A DNA stretch of 64,000 nt. Source: DP-19 sp036496285 (GTDB lineage Bacteria; Desulfobacterota; Binatia; UTPRO1). The notes under the pieces are model-generated. The model ran no database searches, was not told where the DNA came from, and saw nothing but the letters and a program-made list of their open reading frames with translations. Each line of letters opens with the position of its first letter. Within the stretch, counting starts at the first letter, position 1. Location: assembly GCA_036496285.1 (NCBI GenBank), contig DASXLI010000058.1, positions 1-64,000 of the forward strand. Direction: 5' to 3'. Position numbers and translations under genes: made by a program. This document shows, one piece after another, positions 63,923-64,000 of this stretch.

Positions 63923-64000
63923 TCAGTGCGGCGCGACCCGGAAGGTGAACTTGCCCTCCGTGCGGTGCCCGTCACGCGCGACGACGCTCCACTCCACCTG
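63923..64000 (-). CDS. copC: CopC domain protein, 3' end only
   Basis: The last 25 residues before a TGA at 63923 read QVEWSVVARDGHRTEGKFTF and end FRVAPH, matching the C-terminal strand of CopC (W-x-V-x-S/A-x-DGH motif, where the His is a Cu(II) ligand). The start lies outside the window. Two bases separate it from copD, so they form one operon. Confidence 0.75.
   Translation of the reverse strand, partial: QVEWSVVARDGHRTEGKFTFRVAPH

Overview
This is a 64 kb, strongly GC-rich bacterial chromosomal segment, densely packed with genes on both strands. I see no rRNA, tRNA, CRISPR array, insertion sequence or phage gene. No gene-free stretch exceeds about 300 bases; the longest is 15204-15471. 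The gene content points to an aerobic, Gram-negative, lipoprotein-rich organism: alternative complex III with a CuA cytochrome oxidase, an RND efflux pump, many lipoboxes, and secreted proteins with Thr/Pro linkers and CGNGxxDPGExCD cysteine repeats. That mix resembles deltaproteobacteria-like lineages such as Binatota (Desulfobacterota_B) or Myxococcota. The placement is an inference from content, not proven.

Layout. 1-9312 (minus): a tightly coupled respiratory operon, actA-B-C-D-E-F, then a small membrane protein, a SCO-type copper chaperone and coxB (cut by the window edge). 9525-11725: a B12-binding radical SAM enzyme divergent from a PlsC-type acyltransferase. 11785-15203: two DsbA-like thiol proteins, a free-standing subtilase-propeptide-like lipoprotein, a 51-residue DUF3175-like protein and an ATP-dependent DNA ligase. 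15472-17982: a PtsN-like EIIA domain followed by an APC amino-acid permease with a cytoplasmic tail. 18145-21751: a large secreted protein convergent with a flippase-like membrane protein. 21850-26235: a TetR-led aromatic or ring-cleavage cluster (FAH hydrolase, extradiol dioxygenase, FAD monooxygenase, GST isomerase). 26316-31194: a TetR-adaptor-RND efflux operon with a perfect palindromic operator.

31276-40509: UvrD-like helicase, NTF2-like protein with a histone-H1-like tail, TetR/darcynin pair, Smr protein, DUF1329 protein, GT39 glycosyltransferase, O-methyltransferase and TPR protein. 40692-42822: an acyl-CoA dehydrogenase broken by a one-base frameshift and a GFA-family protein. 42882-47727: a MoxR-type AAA+ ATPase (CbbQ/NorQ-like), its VWA partner (CbbO/NorD-like) and a DUF2333 protein. 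47857-53921: two large secreted proteins, one a lipase-like hydrolase, flanking a four-helix membrane protein. 54103-62953: two tandem NAD-dependent isocitrate/isopropylmalate dehydrogenase paralogues, a glycerophosphodiesterase lipoprotein, a small secreted protein, a beta-helix protein, a BioF-like enzyme and aconitase A. 62961-64000 (minus): copD and the end of copC.

Central carbon and energy genes (aconitase, isocitrate-dehydrogenase-like pair, ACIII/oxidase with copper delivery) share the window with accessory catabolism, efflux and surface functions. Stop/start overlaps of 1-4 bases are the rule within operons. The most unusual items are the split or broken genes, the isolated propeptide protein, the EIIA/permease pair, the orphan MoxR-VWA pair and several clear palindromic operators.
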